Below, piece after piece: positions 28,301-36,039 of a DNA stretch of 64,000 nucleotides. The DNA comes from RGIG8748 sp045544515 (GTDB taxonomy: Bacteria > Bacillota > Clostridia > UMGS1810). The notes below the pieces were generated by a model. The model was not told the origin of the DNA and did not search any database. It saw only the letters and a program-made list of their open reading frames with translations. The stretch covers positions 62,001-126,000 of the forward strand of contig JAZPZD010000002.1 in assembly GCA_045544515.1 (NCBI GenBank), read 5' to 3'. Position 1 is the stretch's first letter. Every line of letters begins with the position of its first letter. A program made the translations under genes and the position numbers.

Positions 28301-28654
28301 CTAAATCTGACTTAAGATAAAAATTGCCATTCCTATGATTTCTGTAAGTGCAATCTGCACAGCTATTGCATAGTATTTTTTCTTTTTGACAATAAGCTTT
28401 ATATTAACTATCAAAAGCGGAATTGTTGCTACAAAACCGCCTATAAAAATCGCCATAAGCGCCGCCAAAAAAGCTGTGATATCCTTCATTACAAAGATGT
28501 TGTACAAAAGGACCTCGCACACATATGCAGGAAGGCACATAAGAAGTGTAAAGAAAAACACATACCAACGCCTTAAATATTCTTTGAAAAGGCTTCTGGG
28601 CTTTTTGATAGGTCTTTGCTCGTTTCTTGTTATAGTAATTGTTCTCTGTTCCAA
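28301..28654 (-). CDS. Small membrane protein of unknown function
   Basis: About 117 residues with three likely membrane segments and a basic N-terminus. The TTG at 28654 is chosen because GGAGGT lies six bases upstream. The longer frame from 28687 would begin inside the terminator of the HU gene, which cannot be right. The family is not recognised. It lies just upstream of the FAD protein and could be co-transcribed with it. Confidence 0.65.
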   Translation of the reverse strand: MEQRTITITRNEQRPIKKPRSLFKEYLRRWYVFFFTLLMCLPAYVCEVLLYNIFVMKDITAFLAALMAIFIGGFVATIPLLIVNIKLIVKKKKYYAIAVQIALTEIIGMAIFILSQI

Positions 28655-28670
28655 AATATTACCTCCGTCA

Positions 28671-28698
28671 AAAAAAATACCCCGCATATACTGCGGGG
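28671..28698 (-). terminator. Terminator of the HU gene
   Basis: CCCCGCA and TGCGGGG (28680-28698) form the stem; on the minus strand a T-run follows, starting the gap before the small membrane protein. Confidence 0.8.
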
Positions 28699-28717
28699 CA
28701 TTGATTCAAAAAAGCTA

Positions 28718-28993
28718 TTATTTGTTTACAGCGTCTTTTAAGCCTCTGCCTGCCTTGAATGTAGGAACAGTTGAAGCTGCGATGTTGATAACTGCACCTG
28801 TCTGGGGGTTCTTACCCTGTCTTGCAGCACGCTTCTTTGTTTCGAAAGAACCGAAACCAACTAAAGAAATCTTGTCTCCTTTAGCTAAAGCTTCAGTTAC
28901 AGCGTCAACAAAAGCATTTAATGCCTTTTCTGCGTCAACTTTCTTTAAATCAGCTTTTTCTGCTATGATAGCAACTAATTCACTCTTTTTCAT
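28718..28993 (-). CDS. hup: HU family DNA-binding protein
   Basis: The 91-residue protein is a complete HU: MKKSELVAIIAEKADLKKVD at the N-terminus and the DNA-binding arm GFGSFETKKRAARQGKNPQTG. HU dimers bend and compact DNA. AGGAGG precedes the ATG at 28993, and a near-consensus promoter lies upstream, consistent with high expression. Confidence 0.97.
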   Translation of the reverse strand: MKKSELVAIIAEKADLKKVDAEKALNAFVDAVTEALAKGDKISLVGFGSFETKKRAARQGKNPQTGAVINIAASTVPTFKAGRGLKDAVNK

Positions 28994-29031
28994 CTTACCT
29001 ACTACCTCCTAAGTAATTTTGGTATAAAATA

Positions 29032-29060
29032 ATTATAGCAAATAAATCGTTTCTATGCAA
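29032..29060 (-). promoter_or_regulatory. Promoter of the HU gene
   Basis: TTGCAT, 17 bases, TATAAT on the minus strand, about 38 bases upstream of the ATG. Confidence 0.75.
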
Positions 29061-29158
29061 TAGTTATAATAGACAAAAATCTGTAGTCAAAACTTACCAA
29101 AAAACCCGTTTTTTTGGTGGTAATGCCCAGTATTTAAGGGATTTTGAGGTGTTTTGGA

Positions 29159-30802
29159 TTATCCTATGATTTTGTCGATTGAATAGAGAGTATAATCCAT
29201 TGTTGTAGCTACTACTGACTGGTTGGCAGCTACATCTATATAAATACAATCGCCCTCTTTTATAACTTTGTCTTCTACTCCATCTGACAGCTTTATAATA
29301 TCAGACAATTTAGTTTCTTTTGAAAGCTTTCCGACATTGAGCTTTACTCTGTACAGAGGTCCTTCATATAACACACGGGCAGCAAGGGAGCTGTAAATTG
29401 TAAAGTCAACCTCTGCACCGTTTTCCTGTGCCACCTGTGCAATATAGCAGAACGGTGTGACATATATGAGAGAAAATCTTGTAAAGTGGTCTGCAAAATC
29501 CACGGGGCTCTTTTCGATAGTTTTTCCTGTTCCGAAGGGAGCTTCGTATACATAGTTGGGAACCTCGTCCAAAATGCGGATGTAACCACTGTGGTTTTGA
29601 GGATATGTTGATTTATTAAGTCTCAATCTTGCAGGGATATAATCTCCGCCTTCTGCCGTGCAATTAAACGAAACCTCTGCCCCATAGAGCATATTGTACT
29701 GCATTAATATACAAGCTATCTCTCTTTTTGTAATAGGACTTTCTGTTTTTAGCTTACCATTTTCATACAAAGATATACCTTTGTCATACGAAAATCCTAT
29801 TGCCTCTGCAAAATACGAGTTTTTCTTCAAAGGTTTTATTTCTGCATATGTTTTTCCGCTCGGCTTGTAATCAGCGGTATCAAAATAGTAGTTGCCTTGT
29901 GCGGCAAAAGCAAGCATTGCTATTGCATCTTCCTTGGTAACAAGCTTCTGGGCATTTTCTTTTGTAGAGGAATATTCCTTTCCAGACAAAGCATATTTGC
30001 ACATTACATCCCAGTATTTTGCATATTCTCCCTCGTATTGAGGTGTTGTTATATAGCGAACTATAGGTGTATATTCCTTGTACTGATATCTGATTACTGC
30101 TGCTGCAAGCTCTTCGTATGTGATATTATCATTGGGAGCATACTCTGTGTCAAAAATATTTAGTCCGTCATACACGGTCTTATATACATCGTCAGAGAAG
30201 TTATCAATAAACGCTCTCATTTTTTGTGCATCAAGTTCTCTTGCTCTCACAATAAGAACAGCCGCTTCACTTCTTGTAAGGGTATCCTCAAGCCTTAAAT
30301 CCACCATATCGGCACCGACCATAAGACCTGTGTTGTACACCCAGGATGCCACATTTTCCTCTTGGGACTGGGCACTGATAAAGTACGGTGCAAGTGACTT
30401 GGCACCATTTGCAAAACGCTTGTATAATAATGATGCAACCTCGCCTCTTGTTATGCCGTCGGCAGGGCGGAAGTTACCCAGACTATCACCATCAAGACCC
30501 GAATACATTATGTAGTCATATGCCCAATGTGTTTCGGGTACATCTGCAAAAACTTGGTTTGTTTTGGTTTCGGATTTGCCAAGCATTTTGACAAATTCTG
30601 CTCTGGATACTATTCCGGCGGGTCTAAATGTGCCGTCCTCAAAGCCGTTTACGGTACCTGTTGCAATAAGCTTGTTAACCGATTCTGCCGCCCAGTGATC
30701 CTGGGGCAAATCGGGGAAAACCACATCTGCAAACGCAGGCACAAAAGACATTGTCGCCGAAAGCATACAAACGGCAATAATACACGCTAAAACTTTTTTC
30801 AT
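29159..30802 (-). CDS. Secreted S-layer-homology protein
   Basis: The 547-residue protein has a signal peptide (MKKVLACIIAVCMLSATMSF) and SLH domains at its N-terminus: FPDLPQDHWAAESVNKLIAT, FADVPETHWAYDYIMYSG, and a weaker third up to about residue 190. A second, more diverged SLH-like set runs through residues about 200-380 (ITYEELAAAVIRYQY; ITKREIACILMQYN). The C-terminal 150 residues have no recognised domain. It is probably displayed on the cell wall. It sits 49 bases downstream of the HprK-like kinase gene and may share its transcript. No enzymatic motif is seen. Confidence 0.88.
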   Translation of the reverse strand: MKKVLACIIAVCMLSATMSFVPAFADVVFPDLPQDHWAAESVNKLIATGTVNGFEDGTFRPAGIVSRAEFVKMLGKSETKTNQVFADVPETHWAYDYIMYSGLDGDSLGNFRPADGITRGEVASLLYKRFANGAKSLAPYFISAQSQEENVASWVYNTGLMVGADMVDLRLEDTLTRSEAAVLIVRARELDAQKMRAFIDNFSDDVYKTVYDGLNIFDTEYAPNDNITYEELAAAVIRYQYKEYTPIVRYITTPQYEGEYAKYWDVMCKYALSGKEYSSTKENAQKLVTKEDAIAMLAFAAQGNYYFDTADYKPSGKTYAEIKPLKKNSYFAEAIGFSYDKGISLYENGKLKTESPITKREIACILMQYNMLYGAEVSFNCTAEGGDYIPARLRLNKSTYPQNHSGYIRILDEVPNYVYEAPFGTGKTIEKSPVDFADHFTRFSLIYVTPFCYIAQVAQENGAEVDFTIYSSLAARVLYEGPLYRVKLNVGKLSKETKLSDIIKLSDGVEDKVIKEGDCIYIDVAANQSVVATTMDYTLYSIDKIIG

Positions 30803-30851
30803 AAAAATTTACATTCCCTTCTTGATATACGCTTTTATATAATATTTGTTT

Positions 30852-31736
30852 TTAAAACAAATGATTTTTTACTACCTCTGCCGCCTCGGGTGAAATATTG
30901 CACCCGAGAATGCACACCCTCGAATTTGTAAAGAAATCCGAAAAAGAATTTAATATCAATTCTGTCATTTCGTCGGATACAGGGTGAATAGTAGCTTCAA
31001 AAATCCTCTGCAAAGCCTCGGTAGGTGCACAATCCCTGATGGTATTTTCTTTGCTTCTTTCGAGGAAAACAAGAGCCTTTAGCGGAACCTTTTTGTTGGC
31101 GTTAATCCCTGTTGTTCCTGCCCAGGGACTTCCGTAGATATACCAGTCGCCGTCGGTCTTTCTTATAACAGGTCCGTCATCGTTCAAAATATATGTACCC
31201 TCGTAGTTATCAAGCCAGAGCTGTGTGTGTGTGGATTTTCCTGTGCCGGACTCTGCCGAAAATGCAAGACCGTATCCATCATATACCACAGATGAAGCGT
31301 GCACAACAAAACCACTATTAAAGACAACCGCCAATCTATAGAGTCTCTCCAACATATTATAAAGAAAGAACTCATCATCAATGCCAAACCTTTTTGCCAC
31401 ATCACAGAGGATTACCTCTGCGTATTTTCTGTTGTTATCAAAATTAATTATTGCCGAAATGCAATCGTTTTCTGCATCATATACACTCTGCGAATATGTT
31501 CCGTCGGGCATAAGATAATAGTTGTAGACTTCTCTTTCAGTTAGCTTTTGACCTTTTGGCTCACACAGCTCGCTCTGTGTAATAGTGCAGTCCACCTTGT
31601 AGCAAATGCTATCTGCAGGAATACTGTCTACCATATAGTCATTAAACATTGCCAGAGTGTATTTATCATAGAAACTTGTAACATCAAAATACAAGTCTGC
31701 AAGCTTTAGTTTGTATGTGCTGTTTATTCCAATCAC
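30852..31736 (-). CDS. HPr kinase-like P-loop protein (RiPP-cluster type)
   Basis: The 294-residue protein has a P-loop SAESGTGKSTHTQLWLDNY near residue 155, then LNDDGPVIRK and GSPWAGTTGINANKKVPL, the pattern of HprK-related kinases that sit in lasso-peptide and other RiPP clusters. These phosphorylate the precursor peptide in known cases (ThcK, PadeK). The start is GTG at 31736, since a stop lies a few codons upstream in frame. It lies near a KYxKP-type peptide gene and a PqqD-like gene, so a role in peptide modification is plausible; HPr phosphorylation is unlikely, as the usual HprK N-domain is absent. Confidence 0.8.
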   Translation of the reverse strand: MIGINSTYKLKLADLYFDVTSFYDKYTLAMFNDYMVDSIPADSICYKVDCTITQSELCEPKGQKLTEREVYNYYLMPDGTYSQSVYDAENDCISAIINFDNNRKYAEVILCDVAKRFGIDDEFFLYNMLERLYRLAVVFNSGFVVHASSVVYDGYGLAFSAESGTGKSTHTQLWLDNYEGTYILNDDGPVIRKTDGDWYIYGSPWAGTTGINANKKVPLKALVFLERSKENTIRDCAPTEALQRIFEATIHPVSDEMTELILNSFSDFFTNSRVCILGCNISPEAAEVVKNHLF

Positions 31737-31745
31737 TTCCTTTTA

Positions 31746-31990
31746 TCACAGTTCTCTATGAAGATTAAAGGTGTATTTGTCTGTGCAGTAATATCCTTTT
31801 TTGTATTCCACAGGCTCGTCCATAGCATAACCAACAAGGGAAAAATGGCTTACCCTCTTCCAGTCCTCGACCCTAATCATACGTTCAAACTCGTCGGCAT
31901 CTTTTTCTTCATAATGAGCGATTTTGGTGTAACCCTCATAACCCATATGCTTTAGCGTTTCGCCAAAGGAGCTTATTTTTGAAGATTGGA
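31746..31990 (-). pseudogene. C-terminal remnant of an unrecognised protein
   Basis: About 80 codons ending in YYCTDKYTFNLHREL are open on the minus strand, with VEDWKRVSHFSLVGYAMDEP just before. The frame runs into the end of the symporter remnant in another phase and has no plausible start with a ribosome site. I read it as the tail of a broken gene. The family is not recognised. Confidence 0.45.
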
Positions 31991-32520
31991 GTCGATTACA
32001 CCCTCTTTTACAAATGTGCCCTTGCCCTTTAGCCATATGGAACAGCATAGCTGAAGAAAGATTGTGGCACCTCTGAATCCCATAGACATAAATGCAAAAT
32101 TAAGTATTGTATCTCCCAAAGGTCCCATAGTAATAAGACCTGCCGAAATCAAGACCGATGCTGCAACAGAGCTTTTTAGCCCATATTCTTCTGTAACAAA
32201 AGAAATAAGTGTCTTATGACCGCTTTTGTGAAACGGCTTTGCATAAACAAAAGCCAATATAAGACAGGCTATACCGCTGCCAAGGGTAAACCATCAGGCA
32301 CTCATACCATAGCTGTATGCAAGCTGTGCCGTACCTACGGTGGAAGAGCCGCCGATAAGTGTACCCATAATAGCACCTGCTACAAGATAGGCATTGGCTC
32401 TTTTTTACTTTTTGCCGCTTTGCCCGAATATATGCTCATTATCACTATAGACAAAAGCGAAATCATAATGCCAAAAATATGCCAAACAGTCACTTTATCC
32501 GCACTTCTTATAGACATTAT
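31991..32520 (-). pseudogene. Degraded sodium:solute symporter
   Basis: Minus-strand fragments match the symporter family in order: an N-terminal segment up to about 32400, then after a frameshift GTLIGGSSTVGTAQLAYSYG. An in-frame TGA at about 32297 breaks the usual SAWWFTLG motif. KSGHKTLISFVTEEYG follows, and after a large internal deletion LNFAFMSMGFRGATIFLQL, normally near the C-terminus. At least one frameshift, one stop and deletions are visible, so the gene is dead. It separates the kinase gene from the peptide gene. Confidence 0.8.
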
Positions 32521-32599
32521 TATACAACAAAATCGGGCGGTAATCAACCCCTTACCGCCCGAAGAACAAAACTATTTTTTGAAAATTTGCGTAAAACAA

Positions 32600-32627
32600 A
32601 AGAGCCCGGCATCAAAGCCAAGCTCTT
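32600..32627 (-). terminator. Terminator after the small peptide gene
   Basis: AAGAGC...GCTCTT with inner GGC/GCC pairs forms a hairpin followed on the minus strand by TTTTG. A second hairpin (GGGCGGTAA...TTACCGCCC, about 32534-32560) lies just beyond. Confidence 0.65.
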
Positions 32628-32671
32628 GTTCTCAGTTATTAAATTAAATTCGCTGTTCTTAATTTTTAATA

Positions 32672-32833
32672 TTAAACTGTAGTAGATGTCTTTTTGTAAA
32701 TGGTAACTATTGAATTTGCTTTACCATTAACAGTACGTTTCTTAGCACCAAAGTTATCAAAAGGTATCGCGGAAAGGGATTCCCTTACAGATAATTCCAC
32801 AACTTCGATTGAAGGTTTAATATATTTTCTCAT
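32672..32833 (-). CDS. Candidate RiPP precursor peptide, 53 residues
   Basis: The ATG at 32833 has GGAGG 8 bases upstream, itself overlapping the end of the secreted-protein gene. The N-terminus MRKYIKPSIEVVELSVRES looks like a leader with the YxxP motif recognised by PqqD-like (RRE) proteins in lasso-type clusters. The possible core begins after about residue 22 (IPFDNFGAKKR...) and ends in KKTSTTV, with Asn, Asp, Thr, Ser and Lys but no Cys. Nearby are PqqD-like, HprK-like, SipW-like peptidase and ABC genes. The precursor role is inferred; no cyclase gene is seen. Confidence 0.6.
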   Translation of the reverse strand: MRKYIKPSIEVVELSVRESLSAIPFDNFGAKKRTVNGKANSIVTIYKKTSTTV

Positions 32834-32846
32834 CGTAAATTCCTCC

Positions 32847-33506
32847 TTACTCTCCATATACTGCAGCAGTAGCTGCTTCTGCTTCAGTTATACCATTAAC
32901 AACGATAACAAAGCTACCATCTTCAGCACAACCCATTGCAGGAAGTTTGTGTGCTACTTCGTCTATTGTAATTTTGATACCATATGCTTCAACAGGGCCT
33001 GTTGCTTTGCCCATAAATGCATATGTAGTACCTGTAAAAGATGAGTCGAAATCTGAACCAGTTACAGTAATGATCTCATCTTCTCCTAATTCTTCATTAT
33101 TAAAACCTTCGTCATCTTTCCAACGGTTAACTGTGCTGTTGAGCTGGAATGCATCCTTCTTAAATCCGGCATCAGAACCGAACTTGATATATGCAGAAGT
33201 GATTTTGTTCCACGCATCTGTGAATGCAAAGTGTGCACCATCTGCATCAGCAGTTTCCTGGTTGATGTAAACGATATCAGTGGAAGCTATACCTGATGTC
33301 TGATTAGCAACAAGGAAAGTAACTTCGCTGTTTTGAGCGATACCGGTAACATCAGCAGTAACAGTAACTAACTGATCTTCATCATCATTTGTACAATCGT
33401 ATGTTGTTACGATTTTAACTGACTCTGCAGCGAATGCTGTGAAACCAACAAATACGATGCAGATAGCAAGAACAGCTGACAATAATTTTGAAAGCTTAAC
33501 TCTCAT
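32847..33506 (-). CDS. Secreted protein with a YINQ-type beta domain
   Basis: The 219-residue protein has a signal peptide (KLSKLLSAVLAICIVFVGFT, cleavage near AFAAE) and a beta-rich domain containing IVYINQETADADGAHFAFTD. The same pattern (HYINQTPANDKGVATFKF) occurs in the dockerin protein at 8062. Residues after about 140 form a second small beta domain. AAAGGAG precedes the ATG, and a near-consensus promoter suggests strong expression. The 53-residue peptide follows 13 bases later and is surely co-transcribed. Function unknown; an exported partner of the peptide is one possibility. Confidence 0.75.
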   Translation of the reverse strand: MRVKLSKLLSAVLAICIVFVGFTAFAAESVKIVTTYDCTNDDEDQLVTVTADVTGIAQNSEVTFLVANQTSGIASTDIVYINQETADADGAHFAFTDAWNKITSAYIKFGSDAGFKKDAFQLNSTVNRWKDDEGFNNEELGEDEIITVTGSDFDSSFTGTTYAFMGKATGPVEAYGIKITIDEVAHKLPAMGCAEDGSFVIVVNGITEAEAATAAVYGE

Positions 33507-33548
33507 TTGAAAACATCTCCTTTATTTAATATACTGATTGTTGTAATC

Positions 33549-33577
33549 ATTTTACCAAAAAAGTTTATTATTGTCAA
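33549..33577 (-). promoter_or_regulatory. Strong promoter of the secreted-protein/peptide operon
   Basis: TTGACA (33577-33572), 17 bases, TAAAAT (33554-33549) on the minus strand; nearly consensus. Confidence 0.85.
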
Positions 33578-33609
33578 TACGAAATCATTTTTTTCTTGTT
33601 AAAATATAT

Positions 33610-33627
33610 ACCAAGATGTTTCTTGGT
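33610..33627 (-). terminator. Weak hairpin after the ABC transporter gene
   Basis: ACCAAGA and TCTTGGT arms with a four-base loop follow the transporter stop. The T-run is broken, so termination may be partial. Confidence 0.4.
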
Positions 33628-33659
33628 TATTTGTGCACTTTACACAAGCTGTTTTGATA

Positions 33660-35300
33660 TTATATAAGCATACCGTTTTCAAGCGTAAATCTCTTGGTTG
33701 CAATGTCAAAAGCTGCCCTTCTGTGAGATATGATAATACAGGTTTTGTCCTTTAGATTTTTGATGTTTTTAAGTATCAGAGCCTCGGTTTCTTCGTCGAG
33801 GGCGCTGGTTGCCTCATCGAGCAGTATCACAGGCAAATCGTAGTACAGAGCCCTTGCTATTGCTATCCTTTGAACCTGCCCTTCGCTAAGGCCAAGGCCT
33901 TTTTCTCCCACAAAAGTATCCATCTTGTCAGGAAGAGTTTCTATATAGTCATAGATGCAGGCAATTTTAGCTGCCTTGCAGATTTTATCCATATCGGGAT
34001 TGTCATCAAAGAATGCGATGTTTTTGGCTATTGTTCCGGATACTATCATATTGCCCTGGGGCACATATGCAAAAAGGCCTCTCGTCTGTGCACTTACGGG
34101 GATTTTTTCTTCATTATTATATATGCTGATTTCTCCCTTTTGTGCATTGATCATACCGAGCATAAGCTTGAACATAGTGGTCTTGCCCTTGCCCGAACCG
34201 CCTCCAATTACCGCAATATCGCCCTTTGATATTTCAAAGCTTGCGTTTTTCAGGATATCCTCATCACCATAGGAAAAGCACACGCCCTCCGCCTTGATAC
34301 AGGAAAAATCCTTTGGCGGTTTTTCTGTCGTTACATCAGATTCAAGAGCCTCTATCTCCATTATACGCTCTGCCGAGGCACACGCCGCAAAAAACTGCGA
34401 TATCGTACCCGAAATATCCCTAAACGGTGTTTGGATATAGCTGACAAGCTGAATTATTGCGGCAAAGCTGCCCACAGTCATCACGCCTGCCTTTATCTTG
34501 TATGCACACCAGGCAACCGCAAAATAATACGCCGCCGTAAGTGCCAGATAATAAAGAATGTTTACTGCAACGGATATGTAGCCTCGCTTCATGTTGAGTT
34601 TGTAGTTGGTTTTTTGAAGATGTGCTGAATGTTTTGCGGCTTTTTCCTCGCTGCAAAACGCCTTTACTGCCATAATGTTCTGTATGCATTCCTGCATAAA
34701 CGAACGGGTTTTGCCGTCACTTTCAAGGCATCGGGAATGGAGCTTTTTCATCTTTTTGCCGTAAAGAGCCGCGAGAACAAAGACCACAGGGCCCAGCGAC
34801 AGACAGATAAGAGAAAGTGCCAAATCCAACTTCATCATTGCAACAAAGCTGAACACCACCCCCGTCAAAAGAGTAACAACAGAGGGTACAATTTCTATTA
34901 TATTAGAATTAACCGCAGTTATGTCTTGGGTAAGACGGTTTATAAGCTCGCCCGAATGAAAAGCGGTTATTTGGGAGTAATCCCGCGTCATAATATCGGA
35001 AAACAGCTTTTTTTGCAGGCGGTTTTTGTTTGCAGAAACTACCCTTACCGCATAGATATTATAAATACTTTCCAAAACAAGCTGCACCCCTACCAAAGCT
35101 GCAATAAAAATTATACACTCAAAAAAGCTATCCGTTCCAACGCCTGTTGCACTGTCCAAAAGCTTTCTTGATGCCATTGCAAATTCTACAGAAATGTATG
35201 AGAGCAATGTGCCCAGTACAGTGAGCAGCAGCACGGGAAAGGCTATGCTTTTTGAGTTTTTAAAAAGCCATTTAATTGTGCTTTTCCTTGGTTTTAACAT
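33660..35300 (-). CDS. ABC exporter (fused membrane and ATPase domains)
   Basis: The about 546-residue half-transporter has six membrane segments (residues about 15-310) and a C-terminal ATPase with Walker A GGGSGKGKTT, a shifted signature LSEGQVQR, Walker B ILLDEATSALD and the H-loop IIISHRR. No N-terminal C39 peptidase is present, so any leader must be cut by another enzyme, perhaps the peptidase encoded just upstream. It overlaps that gene by 29 bases. Likely substrate: the small peptide encoded downstream. ATG at 35300 is preferred (AAGGGGG upstream) over a TTG at 35303. Confidence 0.88.
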   Translation of the reverse strand: MLKPRKSTIKWLFKNSKSIAFPVLLLTVLGTLLSYISVEFAMASRKLLDSATGVGTDSFFECIIFIAALVGVQLVLESIYNIYAVRVVSANKNRLQKKLFSDIMTRDYSQITAFHSGELINRLTQDITAVNSNIIEIVPSVVTLLTGVVFSFVAMMKLDLALSLICLSLGPVVFVLAALYGKKMKKLHSRCLESDGKTRSFMQECIQNIMAVKAFCSEEKAAKHSAHLQKTNYKLNMKRGYISVAVNILYYLALTAAYYFAVAWCAYKIKAGVMTVGSFAAIIQLVSYIQTPFRDISGTISQFFAACASAERIMEIEALESDVTTEKPPKDFSCIKAEGVCFSYGDEDILKNASFEISKGDIAVIGGGSGKGKTTMFKLMLGMINAQKGEISIYNNEEKIPVSAQTRGLFAYVPQGNMIVSGTIAKNIAFFDDNPDMDKICKAAKIACIYDYIETLPDKMDTFVGEKGLGLSEGQVQRIAIARALYYDLPVILLDEATSALDEETEALILKNIKNLKDKTCIIISHRRAAFDIATKRFTLENGMLI

Positions 35301-35757
35301 CAATGTTCCCCCTTAATACATTAAGAAGATACAGCACCTTGTGCCTAAACGGAAATATAAGCACCCACAAAAAAGAATACAGTTTTATAACAAAGTCATC
35401 GGGAGTGTAGCTTTTGCCGTTTCGTACAAAAGATGTGACCTTGGCAATTACAGCATCGGTGTACACAGGATATTCCTTTTCTGTTTCAAAATCGCCTGCT
35501 ATAGTAAGGGTGTTGCCCTTCTTTTTTATTATGCGATGCAGGATATACTGCCCGTTTGCCCTCTTGTGCAAAACGATATCATATTTTTTTATGTTTTGGG
35601 GTACGGAAAGAACCACCGTATCGCGTCTGTCGTGCAGGATAGGTGTCATACTAATACCCGATACTTGTATTTTCACATCTGTACCGGAATTTATATACTC
35701 CTCTATAAGAGGCACAATTTCTGTTATGCTGTAGCGAGCATTCTCGTTAATAAACAC
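35272..35757 (-). CDS. SipW-like signal peptidase (S26/S24-type)
   Basis: The 161-residue protein carries the catalytic Ser in VSGISMTPIL near residue 35 and a His in QYILHRIIKKKG near residue 75, the Ser-His arrangement of SipW/ER-type signal peptidases. IAGDFETEKEYPV follows. A hydrophobic stretch near residues 125-145 may anchor it to the membrane. The start is GTG, two bases after the PqqD-like stop. In the cluster it could process the small peptide or an exported partner. This pairing with PqqD and ABC genes occurs in other clostridial peptide clusters. Confidence 0.78.
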   Translation of the reverse strand: MFINENARYSITEIVPLIEEYINSGTDVKIQVSGISMTPILHDRRDTVVLSVPQNIKKYDIVLHKRANGQYILHRIIKKKGNTLTIAGDFETEKEYPVYTDAVIAKVTSFVRNGKSYTPDDFVIKLYSFLWVLIFPFRHKVLYLLNVLRGNIDVKTKEKHN

Positions 35758-35758
35758 C

Positions 35759-36022
35759 TTAATTCAACACCTTTTTTGCTTTGAGTATTTCCACATATTC
35801 CTTTACATCGCCAAGAGCTGTGTCAAAGTCTACATCGTACTCTTCGCTAAGCTTTTTTGCAAGCTCCTCCTCGGTTATGTCTTCTCCAAGGCACTTAAAA
35901 AGAAATGCACCTGTTTCGTTAAGGGTAATCATTGCCGAAAAGTCCACTATCTTTGCACCTGTGGGAGCCACAACAAAGCTACCTGCTACTTCTTTTAAAA
36001 CAAAACCTTCGCTGATTTTCAT
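35759..36022 (-). CDS. PqqD-family (RRE) protein
   Basis: The 87-residue protein runs from the ATG at 36022 (AAGGAAG upstream). It shows the PqqD pattern: VVAPTGAKIVDFSAMITLNE, then GAFLFKCLGEDITEEELAKK and a helical end. PqqD-like proteins bind the leader of a RiPP precursor and present it to modifying enzymes. The KYxKP peptide at 32672 is the obvious candidate ligand. The longer frame upstream lacks a ribosome site and overlaps the preceding gene. Confidence 0.85.
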   Translation of the reverse strand: MKISEGFVLKEVAGSFVVAPTGAKIVDFSAMITLNETGAFLFKCLGEDITEEELAKKLSEEYDVDFDTALGDVKEYVEILKAKKVLN

Positions 36023-36039
36023 AATATTTTCTTCCTTTC

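Noticed and set aside
28655..28687. Longer N-terminus of the small membrane protein
   Set aside because: It would begin inside the HU terminator hairpin; the TTG at 28654 has a proper ribosome site.
30852..31736. True HPr kinase/phosphorylase of carbon catabolite control
   Set aside because: The P-loop part matches HprK-related proteins, but the usual HprK N-terminal domain is missing, and neighbours point to a peptide cluster.
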